In this document: piece by piece, positions 8,105-17,239 of the stretch
Position numbering within the stretch: the first letter of the stretch is position 1
Layout: the number at the start of each line of letters is the position of its first letter
NCBI RefSeq assembly: GCF_005885635.1
Contig: NZ_VATY01000001.1
Location: 62,001 to 126,000 of the forward strand
DNA from: Maribacter algarum (ex Zhang et al. 2020)
GTDB taxonomy: Bacteria; Bacteroidota; Bacteroidia; Flavobacteriales; Flavobacteriaceae
Reading direction: 5' to 3'
DNA length: 64,000 bases
The notes under the pieces: generated by a model
What the model was told of the DNA's origin: nothing
Databases searched by the model: none
The model's input: only the letters and a program-made list of their open reading frames with translations
Program-made: the position numbers and the translations under genes

Positions 8105-9295
8105 TTATTCCCAGTTATGTTGTTTTAAAACTTCATGAATTTTCCCTATGCTAATATCATCCTCATCAATTAATTCTGCTCCTATATTGGTCATAAAGAA
8201 TGCCGCAATGTTCTTATTTTGGTTTATAGAAGTATATGTCATAACTCCAGGGTCAGAGCCGCTATGATATGGTGTTCCTCTTTCGGTCATTTCCCAAAAA
8301 ATACCACTCCCTATTTCTCCAAATTCTTTTCGCTCAAACATTTCTTTATAGGAACTTTTGGAAAGAAGTGTTCCTTTTTGATATAAACCTTTCAGCATTT
8401 CTATCAAGTACTTTGCAAAATCGGTTGTATTGGTTATCAGACCACCGTCGGCTTTGGTTATCAACGAATAATCTGGTACACGCAGCCCCTTTTTGAAATA
8501 TTTTGAAGCAAATTTATCAGCACCTTCTTCAGACAACTCCCATGTTGATTCATTCATTTGAAGGGGTTCAAAAATATATTTCTTGGTATATGCCTCATAA
8601 GGCATTCCAACCGCACTTTCGATTACAAAAGCTGCTAATGCCGCACCAATATTGCTATATCGATATGCTTTACCAGGCGCTTCTTTTGTGAAGTTTTTCT
8701 TTGAAAACCATTCTCCATTAACCCTTAAAGTCTTTTCCAAAAACTCAGCATTATCTAATTTTTCATTTTGTTGCAATAAGGAAATGTACTTTCTTACTCT
8801 TTTCGGTAGATGCGAATAATCTGCATTTGGTTCGTCAAGTAAATAACACTTATCATAAGTTCTTTCATCGTCTATACCAGACGTGTGGTTCGCTAAATGC
8901 CTAAGGGTAATCGGAGTTTTCTGAAACAGAGGATGAACCACTTTAAACGGCAAATAGGTATTGATATCAGTATCCAAATCAACGGCTCCCTGATCAATGG
9001 CTTTCATCAGAGCTACCGCAATAAAGGTCTTTGAAATCGAAGCAATATTTTGAGTAGTATGTGCGGTATATTTCTTTTTAGTTTCCAAATCTGCAAAGCC
9101 CATAGCTTGTTGATACATTACTTCTTTATCATTAACTACCACCACTGCGAAACCAGGCAAGGCAGAGCTTTCGAATATTGCCCGAATTTTGGAATTTAAT
9201 TCTTCAAGGGTATGTGTGCCTGAGTTAGGCTCTTGCTGCGCGAAACCGGAATAACTTAGTAGCACGAAGGTTCCTATAATAAATAGATTTCTCAT
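8105..9295 (-). CDS. Beta-lactamase-family serine hydrolase, secreted
   Basis: 396 residues from the ATG at 9295, which gives a clean signal peptide (MRNLFIIGTFVLLSYSGFAQ); an in-frame start at 9337 would add a charged leader. Class C beta-lactamase-like fold: SxxK at S86-I-S-K89, YSN in the segment KAYRYSNIGAA, and HSGS near the C-terminus as third motif. A periplasmic hydrolase of unknown substrate. First gene of the operon with the outer-membrane protein and the second hydrolase. The two hydrolases differ greatly, so this is not a recent duplication. Confidence 0.9.
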   Translation of the reverse strand: MRNLFIIGTFVLLSYSGFAQQEPNSGTHTLEELNSKIRAIFESSALPGFAVVVVNDKEVMYQQAMGFADLETKKKYTAHTTQNIASISKTFIAVALMKAIDQGAVDLDTDINTYLPFKVVHPLFQKTPITLRHLANHTSGIDDERTYDKCYLLDEPNADYSHLPKRVRKYISLLQQNEKLDNAEFLEKTLRVNGEWFSKKNFTKEAPGKAYRYSNIGAALAAFVIESAVGMPYEAYTKKYIFEPLQMNESTWELSEEGADKFASKYFKKGLRVPDYSLITKADGGLITNTTDFAKYLIEMLKGLYQKGTLLSKSSYKEMFERKEFGEIGSGIFWEMTERGTPYHSGSDPGVMTYTSINQNKNIAAFFMTNIGAELIDEDDISIGKIHEVLKQHNWE

Positions 9296-9383
9296 TTTTT
9301 GAATTAATTTTCTACAAAGCACCATAATACTTCGCACCTAGGCGCTCCTTTGGATGCAATGGGCCTTATTTCAGTTAATTCTG

Positions 9384-10517
9384 TTAGAGAGTTTTCTTGT
9401 ATTCTGAGGGAGATAAACCTGTTTCTCGCTTGAAGATGCGGTTGAAACTGGTCTTTGATTTAAAGCCACATTCATAAGCGATACCCAAAAGGGTAAGGTT
9501 TTCATATTCAGTAGCACCAAGCTTATTCTTAACGGCCTCGACCCTGTAGGTATTAATAAGGTCATAAAAGGTAGTTTTCATTTCTTGATTTAAAAATCCG
9601 GAAAGTTTCTTATCGGTTGTATCGACCATTTTCGCCAATTTACCCAAAGTAAGATCTTCATCTAAATAGGGTTTGTCAATTCGAAGTATATTTTCTAATC
9701 GTGTTTCTAAGACTTTTTTGTCCGCTGGGGTTAAACTCGAAGGGACATTTGTTTTTTCCTTGCTACTATTCGCCAAAGGTTCTTTTTTAATTAAAAAATC
9801 TGGCAAGAGCACTTTGGTTTGATTTATCCCGTAGTAACCTAAGTATGCAATCCAAATGATAACCGAAATAAGGGTAATATTTGCTGTTTGCCATTGCAAT
9901 TCAGTTACAAAAATTTCATATAAATCGATGAACAATTCGATACATGAAATTATTATGGCGCCTATTAACATTTTTTTTACCCAACGGAAATTACTCTCAT
10001 CTATTGAAGAATAATTCAATTGCATCGCATTTCTGTATTTATGAAATAATTTTAACGATATTAAAAGGTAAAATAAAAGGTATAGCATCAATGCAGCAAC
10101 AACATAGTCGCTATTTTCATTTAAATATTCAAAATAAGAGAAAGGATACTCTTCTTTGAAAATATAAATAAGCATGGGGATGGTTAAAAAGATAGTATGG
10201 AGCACTAGCGGTATAAAATGCAACCAATTTTTTTTGAGCAAGCTCTTGTTGTCTTCAAAGAGTGATTTGATATATAGATAAATTAGAGGCCCCAATAAGA
10301 CTTCTATACAGAAACTAAGCAGAAACGTAAGAACGAATAAAATAGCAATGTTGTGATTTTCTGCATAAGAGTTCAACAGAAAACAGCATAAGGTGGTAAA
10401 GAAAATTACCAATAGCTTTTGCGGTAGGGCTTTTTGTTCTGATTTTATCAATAGAAATAAAATCAATAGGGTGGCGAAAATTCCCCCGATTAAAACAAAA
10501 TCAATTAATAAGTCCAT
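9384..10517 (-). CDS. Membrane-anchored AraC family regulator
   Basis: 377 residues. The N-terminal half carries seven hydrophobic helices (first MDLLIDFVLIGGIFATLLIL). A linker to about 265 leads to a C-terminal double helix-turn-helix of AraC type: first HTH in LTLGKLAKMVDTTDKKLSGF, second in LTLLGIAYECGFKSKTSFNR, with the closing FKRETGLSPSEYKK signature. Such 7TM-AraC proteins of Bacteroidota likely sense an envelope or membrane signal and act directly on DNA. It lies just upstream of the serine hydrolase operon on the same strand, with an 88-bp gap, so that operon is a plausible target. Confidence 0.92.
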   Translation of the reverse strand: MDLLIDFVLIGGIFATLLILFLLIKSEQKALPQKLLVIFFTTLCCFLLNSYAENHNIAILFVLTFLLSFCIEVLLGPLIYLYIKSLFEDNKSLLKKNWLHFIPLVLHTIFLTIPMLIYIFKEEYPFSYFEYLNENSDYVVAALMLYLLFYLLISLKLFHKYRNAMQLNYSSIDESNFRWVKKMLIGAIIISCIELFIDLYEIFVTELQWQTANITLISVIIWIAYLGYYGINQTKVLLPDFLIKKEPLANSSKEKTNVPSSLTPADKKVLETRLENILRIDKPYLDEDLTLGKLAKMVDTTDKKLSGFLNQEMKTTFYDLINTYRVEAVKNKLGATEYENLTLLGIAYECGFKSKTSFNRIFKRETGLSPSEYKKTL

Positions 10518-10670
10518 TACCTACCTTTAAGCTCAAAAATAAGATTCTTTTTAATAGACACTTAAAAAAGGTTGTTGTTACGATACTAAGCAAAAACAGT
10601 ATATAACCTATTCAGGAAATTGCAGAATTTACTTCACTACCAATAATCGATTAATCAAATCAAAGACTTC

Positions 10671-10732
10671 GGTTTACGAGAGGATTTTGCTCTTGAGGTT
10701 TGTAGAAAATCCACTTTTTCGGTTGTGTTCAT
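10671..10732 (-). pseudogene. Remnant of a second Crp/Fnr gene (5' end)
   Basis: Read from the ATG at 10732, this encodes MNTTEKVDFLQ, then matches the start of the intact Crp/Fnr gene at 6217 (MNVVDKVDFLQNLKNKILS) after a one-base deletion (restored frame: Q-N-L-K-S-K-I-L-S), then a TAA. The DNA match covers about 62 bp and stops abruptly. The remaining part of the 331-bp gap 10518-10848 shows no other gene apart from the hairpin at 10816-10840. Confidence 0.7.
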
Positions 10733-10815
10733 AACGGAGCCAAACAGTCCCTAAATATAAGGATTTACAAAAAGCGGAAAAGACTTCTCCTAAAAAAACA
10801 GTACCTTAAGAGGAA

Positions 10816-10840
10816 TACAGAAGTACTAAAATACTTCGTA
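10816..10840. promoter_or_regulatory. Hairpin directly upstream of the MFS start codon
   Basis: TACaGAAGTA-CTAAAA-TACTTCGTA: a 9-bp stem with one bulged base, ending 8 bases before the ATG at 10849. It overlaps the space where the ribosome binds. It could influence translation or be a regulator site. Related TACGAAGTA words occur at 46757 and 57537, so it may also be a dispersed repeat. Confidence 0.35.
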
Positions 10841-10848
10841 CAACACCA

Positions 10849-12117
10849 ATGACCGAACCAACTGCAAATTTAACTGTCAAGTATCGCGGCTATACCCTCT
10901 TTATCCTCACCGTGGTATATGTCTTTAATTTTATCGACCGGCAGATTTTGGTCATTCTTCAGGAATCCATTAAACAAGAATTGGGCCTATCGGATACCCA
11001 GCTCGGTCTGATGTCCGGATTCACTTTTGCCATTTTCTATGTTTCCTTCGGAATTCCTATTGCACGCTTGGCGGATAAAGGCAATCGGAGAAATATTATT
11101 GCCATCTCCTTGGCCGTTTGGAGTGCTTTTACAGCACTCTCCGGAAGTGCTCAAAACTTTATACAATTGCTCCTTGCCCGAATCGGGGTTGGTATTGGCG
11201 AAGCTGGGGGAAGTCCTCCAGCACATTCCATTATCTCAGATTTGTATCCTGCTAAAAAAAGGGCAACGGCCTTGGCCATTTATTCCACGGGAATCTCCAT
11301 TGGTATCTTACTCGGGTTTCTACTGGGAGGATGGATAAATCAATATTTCGGTTGGCGAACTGCTTTTCTCGTGGTTGGTATTCCAGGGATTCTATTCGCA
11401 TTGATTCTTCGTTTCACGGTCAAAGAACCTCCCCGCGGACTTTCGGAAAAAGAAAAAGACCTTGCCGAACAACAACATTCCATGAAGGACGTATTTCGAT
11501 TGCTTCGGAATAAAAAATCTTTTCGTTATATCGCCGTAGGAGCTGGACTAGCGGCATATGTCAGCTATACAATAAGTTCATGGCTACCACCCTTTATGGC
11601 CAGGGTTCATGGAATGAGCAGTGGGGAAATCGGAACTTGGCTCTCCCTTATTTTCGGAATAGGAACAGGAGTTGGCTATTTTATGGGAGGATACTTGACC
11701 GACCGTCTTTCAAAAAAAGATATGCGTTGGTATTTGTGGCTTCCGGCCATGGCGCTTCTTTTTGCGATTCCCTTGGCTCTAGTGGCATTTTTCGCAACTG
11801 CGGCGAATACCACACTGTTTGCTATCATAATCCCAGCCTTCCTGAATTCATTGTATTTGGCACCTTGTATCGCACTTACGCATGGTATTGTGAACGTTCG
11901 AATGCGGGCTCTGGCCTCGGCAATACTATTTTTTGTGCTTAACATCATCGGTCTTGGATTCGGACCTTTCGTTGGTGGTATTATTAGTGATGCGCTGCAA
12001 CCTACGATGGGTGTTGATGCTTTACGTTGGGCGCTGAGCAATTCGGTAATCGCCAGTATTCTTAGTGCTTTTTGTTTTTACATAGCGTCAAAAAGCATTC
12101 GAAAAGATTTGATTTGA
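10849..12117 (+). CDS. MFS transporter (Spinster-like)
   Basis: 422 residues with twelve predicted hydrophobic helices and the major facilitator loop motif between TM2 and TM3 (GIPIARLADKGNRRNI, the G-x-x-x-D-R/K-x-x-R-R form). TM4-5 holds GVGIGEAGGSPPAHS, characteristic of the Spinster/MFS_1 group common in marine bacteria. Inner-membrane carrier; the substrate is not evident. It converges on the PVC cytochrome gene at the end of the uronate operon and may supply a related sugar acid. The Spinster-like assignment is more secure than any substrate. Confidence 0.9.
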   Translation: MTEPTANLTVKYRGYTLFILTVVYVFNFIDRQILVILQESIKQELGLSDTQLGLMSGFTFAIFYVSFGIPIARLADKGNRRNIIAISLAVWSAFTALSGSAQNFIQLLLARIGVGIGEAGGSPPAHSIISDLYPAKKRATALAIYSTGISIGILLGFLLGGWINQYFGWRTAFLVVGIPGILFALILRFTVKEPPRGLSEKEKDLAEQQHSMKDVFRLLRNKKSFRYIAVGAGLAAYVSYTISSWLPPFMARVHGMSSGEIGTWLSLIFGIGTGVGYFMGGYLTDRLSKKDMRWYLWLPAMALLFAIPLALVAFFATAANTTLFAIIIPAFLNSLYLAPCIALTHGIVNVRMRALASAILFFVLNIIGLGFGPFVGGIISDALQPTMGVDALRWALSNSVIASILSAFCFYIASKSIRKDLI

Positions 12118-12139
12118 TAAATTATAGAAAACCGAAGTG

Positions 12140-14404
12140 TTAGAATATTTTTAGAACCGGTTTTTCAGAACCGTGCTTTTTCGAAAATTCCTTTAGTTCT
12201 TGCTCTGTGTATTCAGCACCGCTTTTAGGTTTGATGGCCCGTAACTTGGATACCTCATCCTTATTTAGAAAGGTGGGTATATCGGAAAACGCATTCGTCA
12301 CATAAGCCATGACATCGGCAATATCCTTATCAGAAATCGTTTCGTTTCGTATCAGACCTGGCATGGCCAAATTGAATTCGTATTCTTGTCCATTCACTGA
12401 AACAGGACCTTGCAGTCCGTGAAGAATGATGAGTCCCAATCGTTGCGCATCGGCCACATGTTCCGAATTCATTAGTGGTGGTGCCAGTCCATCAATACCT
12501 TCGCCGTTTGCACCATGACAGGCGGCACAAATTTGTAAATACATTTTGCCTCCTACAGTCCTATTATCTTCCTCGAGGAACTTTCGCGAAAAAATAGGGT
12601 TAACAACTTCCTGCTCTTTATTTTTAATGGTATTTTCCAACCGGTCAATAATTTTTTCATCCTCCCATACCAGTAAAAAATTAAGTCCTCTCAAGAGTTC
12701 TTCTCCGCCATCAGCGAAACTACTTAACATGGCTTCTTGAACTATTGGATTCTCTTTGTATTTCTTAAGAATAAAAATAGCTTGATGAAAGAAAAATTTC
12801 CCTTCATAGGGCATCCATTTACCTAATGTGCTACTTATATATAAATCCAATTTTACTTCATCGCGTTTGAATATTTCTTTAAAAAGCGATAGAGCCTTGC
12901 TCCAATTCTCTTTCGTGGCAAATTGCTCTAACAAGACAATAGCATGAGCCGCAGCATCAGACGAACTTGATTTTGCCACCTTAGCCAAAAAATCAAAGTC
13001 TAAAGTATCCCATCCTTCTAAAACATTAAGCGCATGAATTTGAGCAAGTTCATTTTCCGAATTCAAGGCCAAATCTTTCAATTCAGATAGCACTTCTTTT
13101 TTCTCTTTAAAAATCAGATAATGCTGTGCGCGACTACGTATCCATCCATTTTTATGTTTTAGGAACTCTATCAGTTCGGTACCACTCAACCCATCAAAAT
13201 TGGGGATTTTTTCAACAATGGAACCTGATTGCTTTACTTTTAGAATGCGACCAAAATTGGTCAAGGTATCCAAACGGTTCTCTTCGGTCTTCTTTTTAAA
13301 ATACGGACTCAAATAGGCATGATGGCCAATAATGCCGCGATGCATATCTACGATATACATACTCCCATCCGGACCGTTTTTTAGCGTTACTGGACGGAAG
13401 CCTTCATCCGTAGAAGCCAAAAATTCCTTGCCTTCCCAAGCTTGTTTTGCGATTGTGGAATCTCCTGTAAAGGTCAAAATATTGCGTTTGATTAGGTTTC
13501 CTTCGGGAATACTTACAAACACATTCTGGTCATATCCCTCAGGAAAAACTCCACCTCGATATACCATTAGACCTGCCGCTGCTGTGGTATTCACCAAAAC
13601 ACTATCGGCAGTGAGTACTCCGGGAGCATACCCTCTATTCACGGCAGTAGCATGTAAAGGATATACACGTTGGTCATCCGTGAGCTTTCGATTTACGCCT
13701 GCTTTGGGTGTAAAATGCTTATTGCGAATCAAACGATTGGGCAATACATGATCGCCCAATAGTTGTTGCGAATTATTATTGTAATACAATCTTCCAAAGT
13801 TGTCATGCGAGATACCCCATTGTCCCCGAAAAGTTGTGGGTTCTTTTTTCCAAACCCCGTTTTTACGTTGGTACCTGAAATTTGACTTTGCGTTATAAAT
13901 CCAGTTGTCAATGTTTAATAGGAGTCCGTTTGGTTGATGTTCAGGATTTCCATCCGCTGCATAAATGGAATCCACAACAATGCGATTCACAGGCTTATCA
14001 TTTTCAATATCCACAAAGTACAGAAAAGGCGGTTCTGCATATAAAAGTCCCCCGTATACATGTGCTAAAGCTCTTGGCATCACTAGGCTATCCAAAAATA
14101 TTTTGGCCCGGTCGACCACTCCGTCGTTATCCAAATCCTCGAGGATTTTAATACTTCCGACAGGTTTATCCTCATCCGAACCTTGCATGTCGTTCATATA
14201 TCCCGGCATCTGAGCGACCCAAATTCTTCCTTTGGCATCAAAATCCATTGCTACAGGTGCCTCGAGTAAAGGTTCTGAAGCGATTAGTTCTAATTCAAAT
14301 CCATCTTCGATTTGATATCCATCCAAGGAAATAACCGGTTCCTCAAAAGAGGTCTGGCAAGAAAACAAAATGCAAAAAAGAAGTACGGAAATAATAAATC
14401 GCAT
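12140..14404 (-). CDS. PVC-type cytochrome c lipoprotein with beta-propeller (membrane-bound dehydrogenase-like)
   Basis: 754 residues: lipoprotein signal (ILFSC, Cys16); a long six- or seven-bladed propeller of the putative membrane-bound dehydrogenase type (about 25-390, starting DGFELELIASEPLLEAPVAM and including GPDGSMYIVDMHRGIIG); a HEAT-like helical region (about 400-600); and a C-terminal cytochrome c domain with heme motif C626-A-A-C629-H630 and likely axial Met681 in LAMPGL. The family is predicted to oxidise sugars or similar compounds in the periplasm and hand electrons to the respiratory chain. It starts 55 bp after dctM and is probably the last gene of the uronate operon. Confidence 0.88.
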   Translation of the reverse strand: MRFIISVLLFCILFSCQTSFEEPVISLDGYQIEDGFELELIASEPLLEAPVAMDFDAKGRIWVAQMPGYMNDMQGSDEDKPVGSIKILEDLDNDGVVDRAKIFLDSLVMPRALAHVYGGLLYAEPPFLYFVDIENDKPVNRIVVDSIYAADGNPEHQPNGLLLNIDNWIYNAKSNFRYQRKNGVWKKEPTTFRGQWGISHDNFGRLYYNNNSQQLLGDHVLPNRLIRNKHFTPKAGVNRKLTDDQRVYPLHATAVNRGYAPGVLTADSVLVNTTAAAGLMVYRGGVFPEGYDQNVFVSIPEGNLIKRNILTFTGDSTIAKQAWEGKEFLASTDEGFRPVTLKNGPDGSMYIVDMHRGIIGHHAYLSPYFKKKTEENRLDTLTNFGRILKVKQSGSIVEKIPNFDGLSGTELIEFLKHKNGWIRSRAQHYLIFKEKKEVLSELKDLALNSENELAQIHALNVLEGWDTLDFDFLAKVAKSSSSDAAAHAIVLLEQFATKENWSKALSLFKEIFKRDEVKLDLYISSTLGKWMPYEGKFFFHQAIFILKKYKENPIVQEAMLSSFADGGEELLRGLNFLLVWEDEKIIDRLENTIKNKEQEVVNPIFSRKFLEEDNRTVGGKMYLQICAACHGANGEGIDGLAPPLMNSEHVADAQRLGLIILHGLQGPVSVNGQEYEFNLAMPGLIRNETISDKDIADVMAYVTNAFSDIPTFLNKDEVSKLRAIKPKSGAEYTEQELKEFSKKHGSEKPVLKIF

Positions 14405-14459
14405 AGGAATCCGGAGTGCAAGCTTTTTTGTAAAGATAAGGATGACTACTCAATAATCA

Positions 14460-15770
14460 TTAGTCAATCAATCCAAATACCCTCGGTAGCCAAAGGGATA
14501 TCTCTGGAAGATAGGTAATCAGAAAAAGTACCGCTGTCATTGCTGCTAATAATGACAATAGAGGCTTAATCACTTTCGTCACAGGAACTTCCGCAACCCC
14601 ACTACCTACAAATAAAAGCGTACCGACCGGAGGGGTACAAATACCGATACATAGGTTCAAAACGATGACCATCCCAAATTGAACCGGATGCATGCCCAAG
14701 GCCATTGCCACAGGTAAAAAGATGGGGGTGAAAATAAGCACTGCAGGAGTCATATCCATAAAGGTTCCCACAATGAGCAGCACAATATTTATAATCAAAA
14801 AGATAACGATGGGATTACTCACATTGTCCAAAATGGTATCGGTCATCAATTGTGGAATCCCTTCAAAGGAAAACAACCATGACATTGCCATGGAGGTGGC
14901 AATCAAAAACATGACTATGGCGGTGGTCTTTGCGCTTTTCAGTAGCACGGGCCTCAAATCTGAAAACTTCAATTCCTTGTTTAAAAACCCTAACAATGCT
15001 GCATAAACCACAGCGATAGCCGCAGCTTCGGTTGCGGTGAAAATTCCTGCGACAATACCGCCCACTACGATTACCAAAAGGGTCAAACTCAAAACCGCAT
15101 TTTTGAAATCGGTAAATAATTTCTTGAAACCAACCCTTGGGGCTCTTGGCAATTTTTTCCGTTTGGCATAAATGTAGACCATAATCATTATCGCCAGACC
15201 CACCAGGATTCCAGGTAAATATCCCGCAACGAACAGTGCGGCCACAGAGGCAGTGCCGCCACTCGCCAATGCAAAAACTATTAAAACGTTACTAGGAGGA
15301 ATCAATAATCCCGTGGTTGACGAGCTGATATTCACTGCTGCACTGAATTCCCGAGGGTAGCCTTCCTTTTCCATTTTATCGGTAAGTGTGCTACCGATAG
15401 CCGAGGCTGCAGCGATGGCTGAACCCGAAATGGCACCAAATAGCATTGCCGAAATCACATTTACAAATGCCAAGCCTCCAGGCAAACTACCAATCAGGGA
15501 CTTCGCAAAATCAATCAAACGTTGAGCAATACCGCCTCTATTCATAAGCTCTCCAGCAAGTACAAAAAAGGGAATAGCCAACAAGGCAAAATTATCAATA
15601 CCGGTGGTCATGCGCTGACTTGCAGTCGTAATAGCCGGTAAGAATGTAATGTTCAACAACAATGTAAGCATGGTTGAAACTCCAATAGAATACGCAACCG
15701 GAACACCATAGGCCAACAATCCAAAAAAACTGACGAAAAGAACAATAATACTTATGATTTCAATACTCAT
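14460..15770 (-). CDS. TRAP transporter large permease, DctM type
   Basis: 436 residues, the usual length of the large TRAP membrane subunit, very hydrophobic with about 12 helices. Typical segments include LLAIPFFVLAGELMNRGGIA, SGSAIAAASAIGS and the C-terminal TPPVGTLLFVGSGVAEV. It catalyses Na+-driven uptake together with DctQ and the periplasmic DctP. The stop-start spacing to dctQ is one base. Placed directly after uxuA and dctP, it most likely imports a hexuronate (glucuronate, galacturonate or a mannonate relative) rather than a C4-dicarboxylate. Confidence 0.93.
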   Translation of the reverse strand: MSIEIISIIVLFVSFFGLLAYGVPVAYSIGVSTMLTLLLNITFLPAITTASQRMTTGIDNFALLAIPFFVLAGELMNRGGIAQRLIDFAKSLIGSLPGGLAFVNVISAMLFGAISGSAIAAASAIGSTLTDKMEKEGYPREFSAAVNISSSTTGLLIPPSNVLIVFALASGGTASVAALFVAGYLPGILVGLAIMIMVYIYAKRKKLPRAPRVGFKKLFTDFKNAVLSLTLLVIVVGGIVAGIFTATEAAAIAVVYAALLGFLNKELKFSDLRPVLLKSAKTTAIVMFLIATSMAMSWLFSFEGIPQLMTDTILDNVSNPIVIFLIINIVLLIVGTFMDMTPAVLIFTPIFLPVAMALGMHPVQFGMVIVLNLCIGICTPPVGTLLFVGSGVAEVPVTKVIKPLLSLLAAMTAVLFLITYLPEISLWLPRVFGLID

Positions 15771-16244
15771 CTATTCGAAGTTTAGTTTTTTGATATTGTA
15801 AAAGGAAAAGAACATGATTACAAGTCCACATATCGGAACTATGGAATACACAAATCCCAAAGGAACATTAAGGGCAGACGAAATCTGACCTAGACTCAAG
15901 GTGGTATATACCAAATTCCCACCACCGATTACCATGATAATCAGGGCAAAAAGTGCCATGACGATTTGAATTACCTTTTGTCTGGAATGTCTTTTGTTTT
16001 CTGGTAATTTTGACAAAAGGAAATCCATAGAAAGATGTCCTTCTTTTTGTCCGTTGATATAAGCTGCTCCCAAAACGGTTAGCCAAATCAACGCGAATCG
16101 TGCAAATTCTTCTGTAAACGAGCTTGGCTTTCCGACTGCATATCGCGAGATTACCTGCCAGACAACATCAATCACGAGCAAAGCGAATATGGTTACCAAA
16201 AGCCATTCTATGACCTTGTTCAGAAATTGATAGGTCTTCTCCAT
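15771..16244 (-). CDS. TRAP transporter small permease, DctQ type
   Basis: 157 residues with four hydrophobic helices (first at about 12-32, last near 130-150). It contains the family segment ARFALIWLTVLGAAYINGQKEGH. It forms the integral membrane complex with DctM and receives the loaded DctP. Its ATG shares one base with the dctP stop (TAATG), indicating translational coupling. Seen: size, helices and neighbours; uronate specificity is inferred from the operon only. Confidence 0.92.
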   Translation of the reverse strand: MEKTYQFLNKVIEWLLVTIFALLVIDVVWQVISRYAVGKPSSFTEEFARFALIWLTVLGAAYINGQKEGHLSMDFLLSKLPENKRHSRQKVIQIVMALFALIIMVIGGGNLVYTTLSLGQISSALNVPLGFVYSIVPICGLVIMFFSFYNIKKLNFE

Positions 16245-17239
16245 TAGTTTGCATTTATTTTATCAATGATAGCTTTCATCTTTGGGTCCTTCTTCATGTT
16301 TTCCATTATGGGCCTAGATTTTTCTTGGAAGGCCTCTTTGTTAGGATATGTGAACTGGACACCATTTTTTTTAAGCATCTCCATTTGCTCCGCAATCGTT
16401 TCCTTCCAATATCTTTTCTGGGCAACGACACTCTCTTTTGAGGCAGCACGAAGCCAATTCTTTTCTTGATCTGATAATTTGTCCCAGAATTTAGTACCGA
16501 TAATGACCACATCAGGAATCATCGTATGCTCATCAAAAGTGTAATACTTACAAACCTCAAAATGATTGGAAGTCACAAAAGAAGGAATATTATTCTCGGC
16601 TCCATCGACCACATTTTGTTGCAAAGCGGTATAGAGTTCACTGAAAGCCATTGGAGTTGCAGAAGCTCCTAAAGTGTTTGCCATAGAGACAGACATTTGG
16701 TCGTTTTGTACCCTAACTTTCAAGCCGGTTAAATCGTCAGGAGAATTAATAGGCTTTTCCTTTGTATAAAAACTTCGTGCTCCCGCATCATAAAAACACA
16801 AACCACGTAATAAATATTCACTGCCACTTGCCAACAGTTGTTCTCCAACTTCGCCCTCTAAATTTCTCCATAAATGGGCATCATCGCGAAATAAATAGGG
16901 AATAACGGTTATCTGATATTCCGGTGCGAAATTCGATAAGGCAGAGGCACTCACCTTCGTTATCGCTATACTTCCGATTTGCAAAAGCTCCAATACCTCG
17001 CGCTCTGAACCTAGTTGTCCGTCAGGAAAAACCTTGATTTGCAATTTACCTCCGGACTTTTCATTTAAGATACTTTGCATATCCAAAATTCCTTTGTGCA
17101 CCGGATGAGAAGTAGGCAATGAATGTGCAAAATAAAGCACCTTGGTGTCACTTACCGCTGCACATGAGGATAATATCAAACACAAAAGTGTAAGGGTTCC
17201 CAAAACAATAGACTTCTTAATAGCTTTTGGTTTTATCAT
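16244..17239 (-). CDS. TRAP transporter substrate-binding lipoprotein, DctP type
   Basis: 331 residues. Lipoprotein signal (LILSSC, Cys26), so it is tethered to the membrane rather than free in the periplasm. Typical DctP segments: FAHSLPTSHPVHKGILDM, LQIKVFPDGQLGSEREVLEL, and the ligand-contact region DLTGLKVRVQNDQMSVSMAN with Arg that binds the substrate carboxylate. Then MAFSELYTALQQNVVDGAEN, where the Asn/Asp pair is conserved. It overlaps the end of uxuA by 4 bp. The placement with mannonate dehydratase argues for a uronate ligand. Confidence 0.93.
   Translation of the reverse strand: MIKPKAIKKSIVLGTLTLLCLILSSCAAVSDTKVLYFAHSLPTSHPVHKGILDMQSILNEKSGGKLQIKVFPDGQLGSEREVLELLQIGSIAITKVSASALSNFAPEYQITVIPYLFRDDAHLWRNLEGEVGEQLLASGSEYLLRGLCFYDAGARSFYTKEKPINSPDDLTGLKVRVQNDQMSVSMANTLGASATPMAFSELYTALQQNVVDGAENNIPSFVTSNHFEVCKYYTFDEHTMIPDVVIIGTKFWDKLSDQEKNWLRAASKESVVAQKRYWKETIAEQMEMLKKNGVQFTYPNKEAFQEKSRPIMENMKKDPKMKAIIDKINAN

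Noticed and set aside
12128-12164. Terminator for the MFS gene (AAAACCG/CGGTTTT)
   Set aside because: Loop of 23 bases and one arm lies inside the convergent cytochrome gene; too weak to list as a feature.
14460-17239. C4-dicarboxylate uptake as role of the TRAP system
   Set aside because: Coupling by overlap to uxuA and the SDR makes a uronate more likely; DctPQM names refer to the family only.
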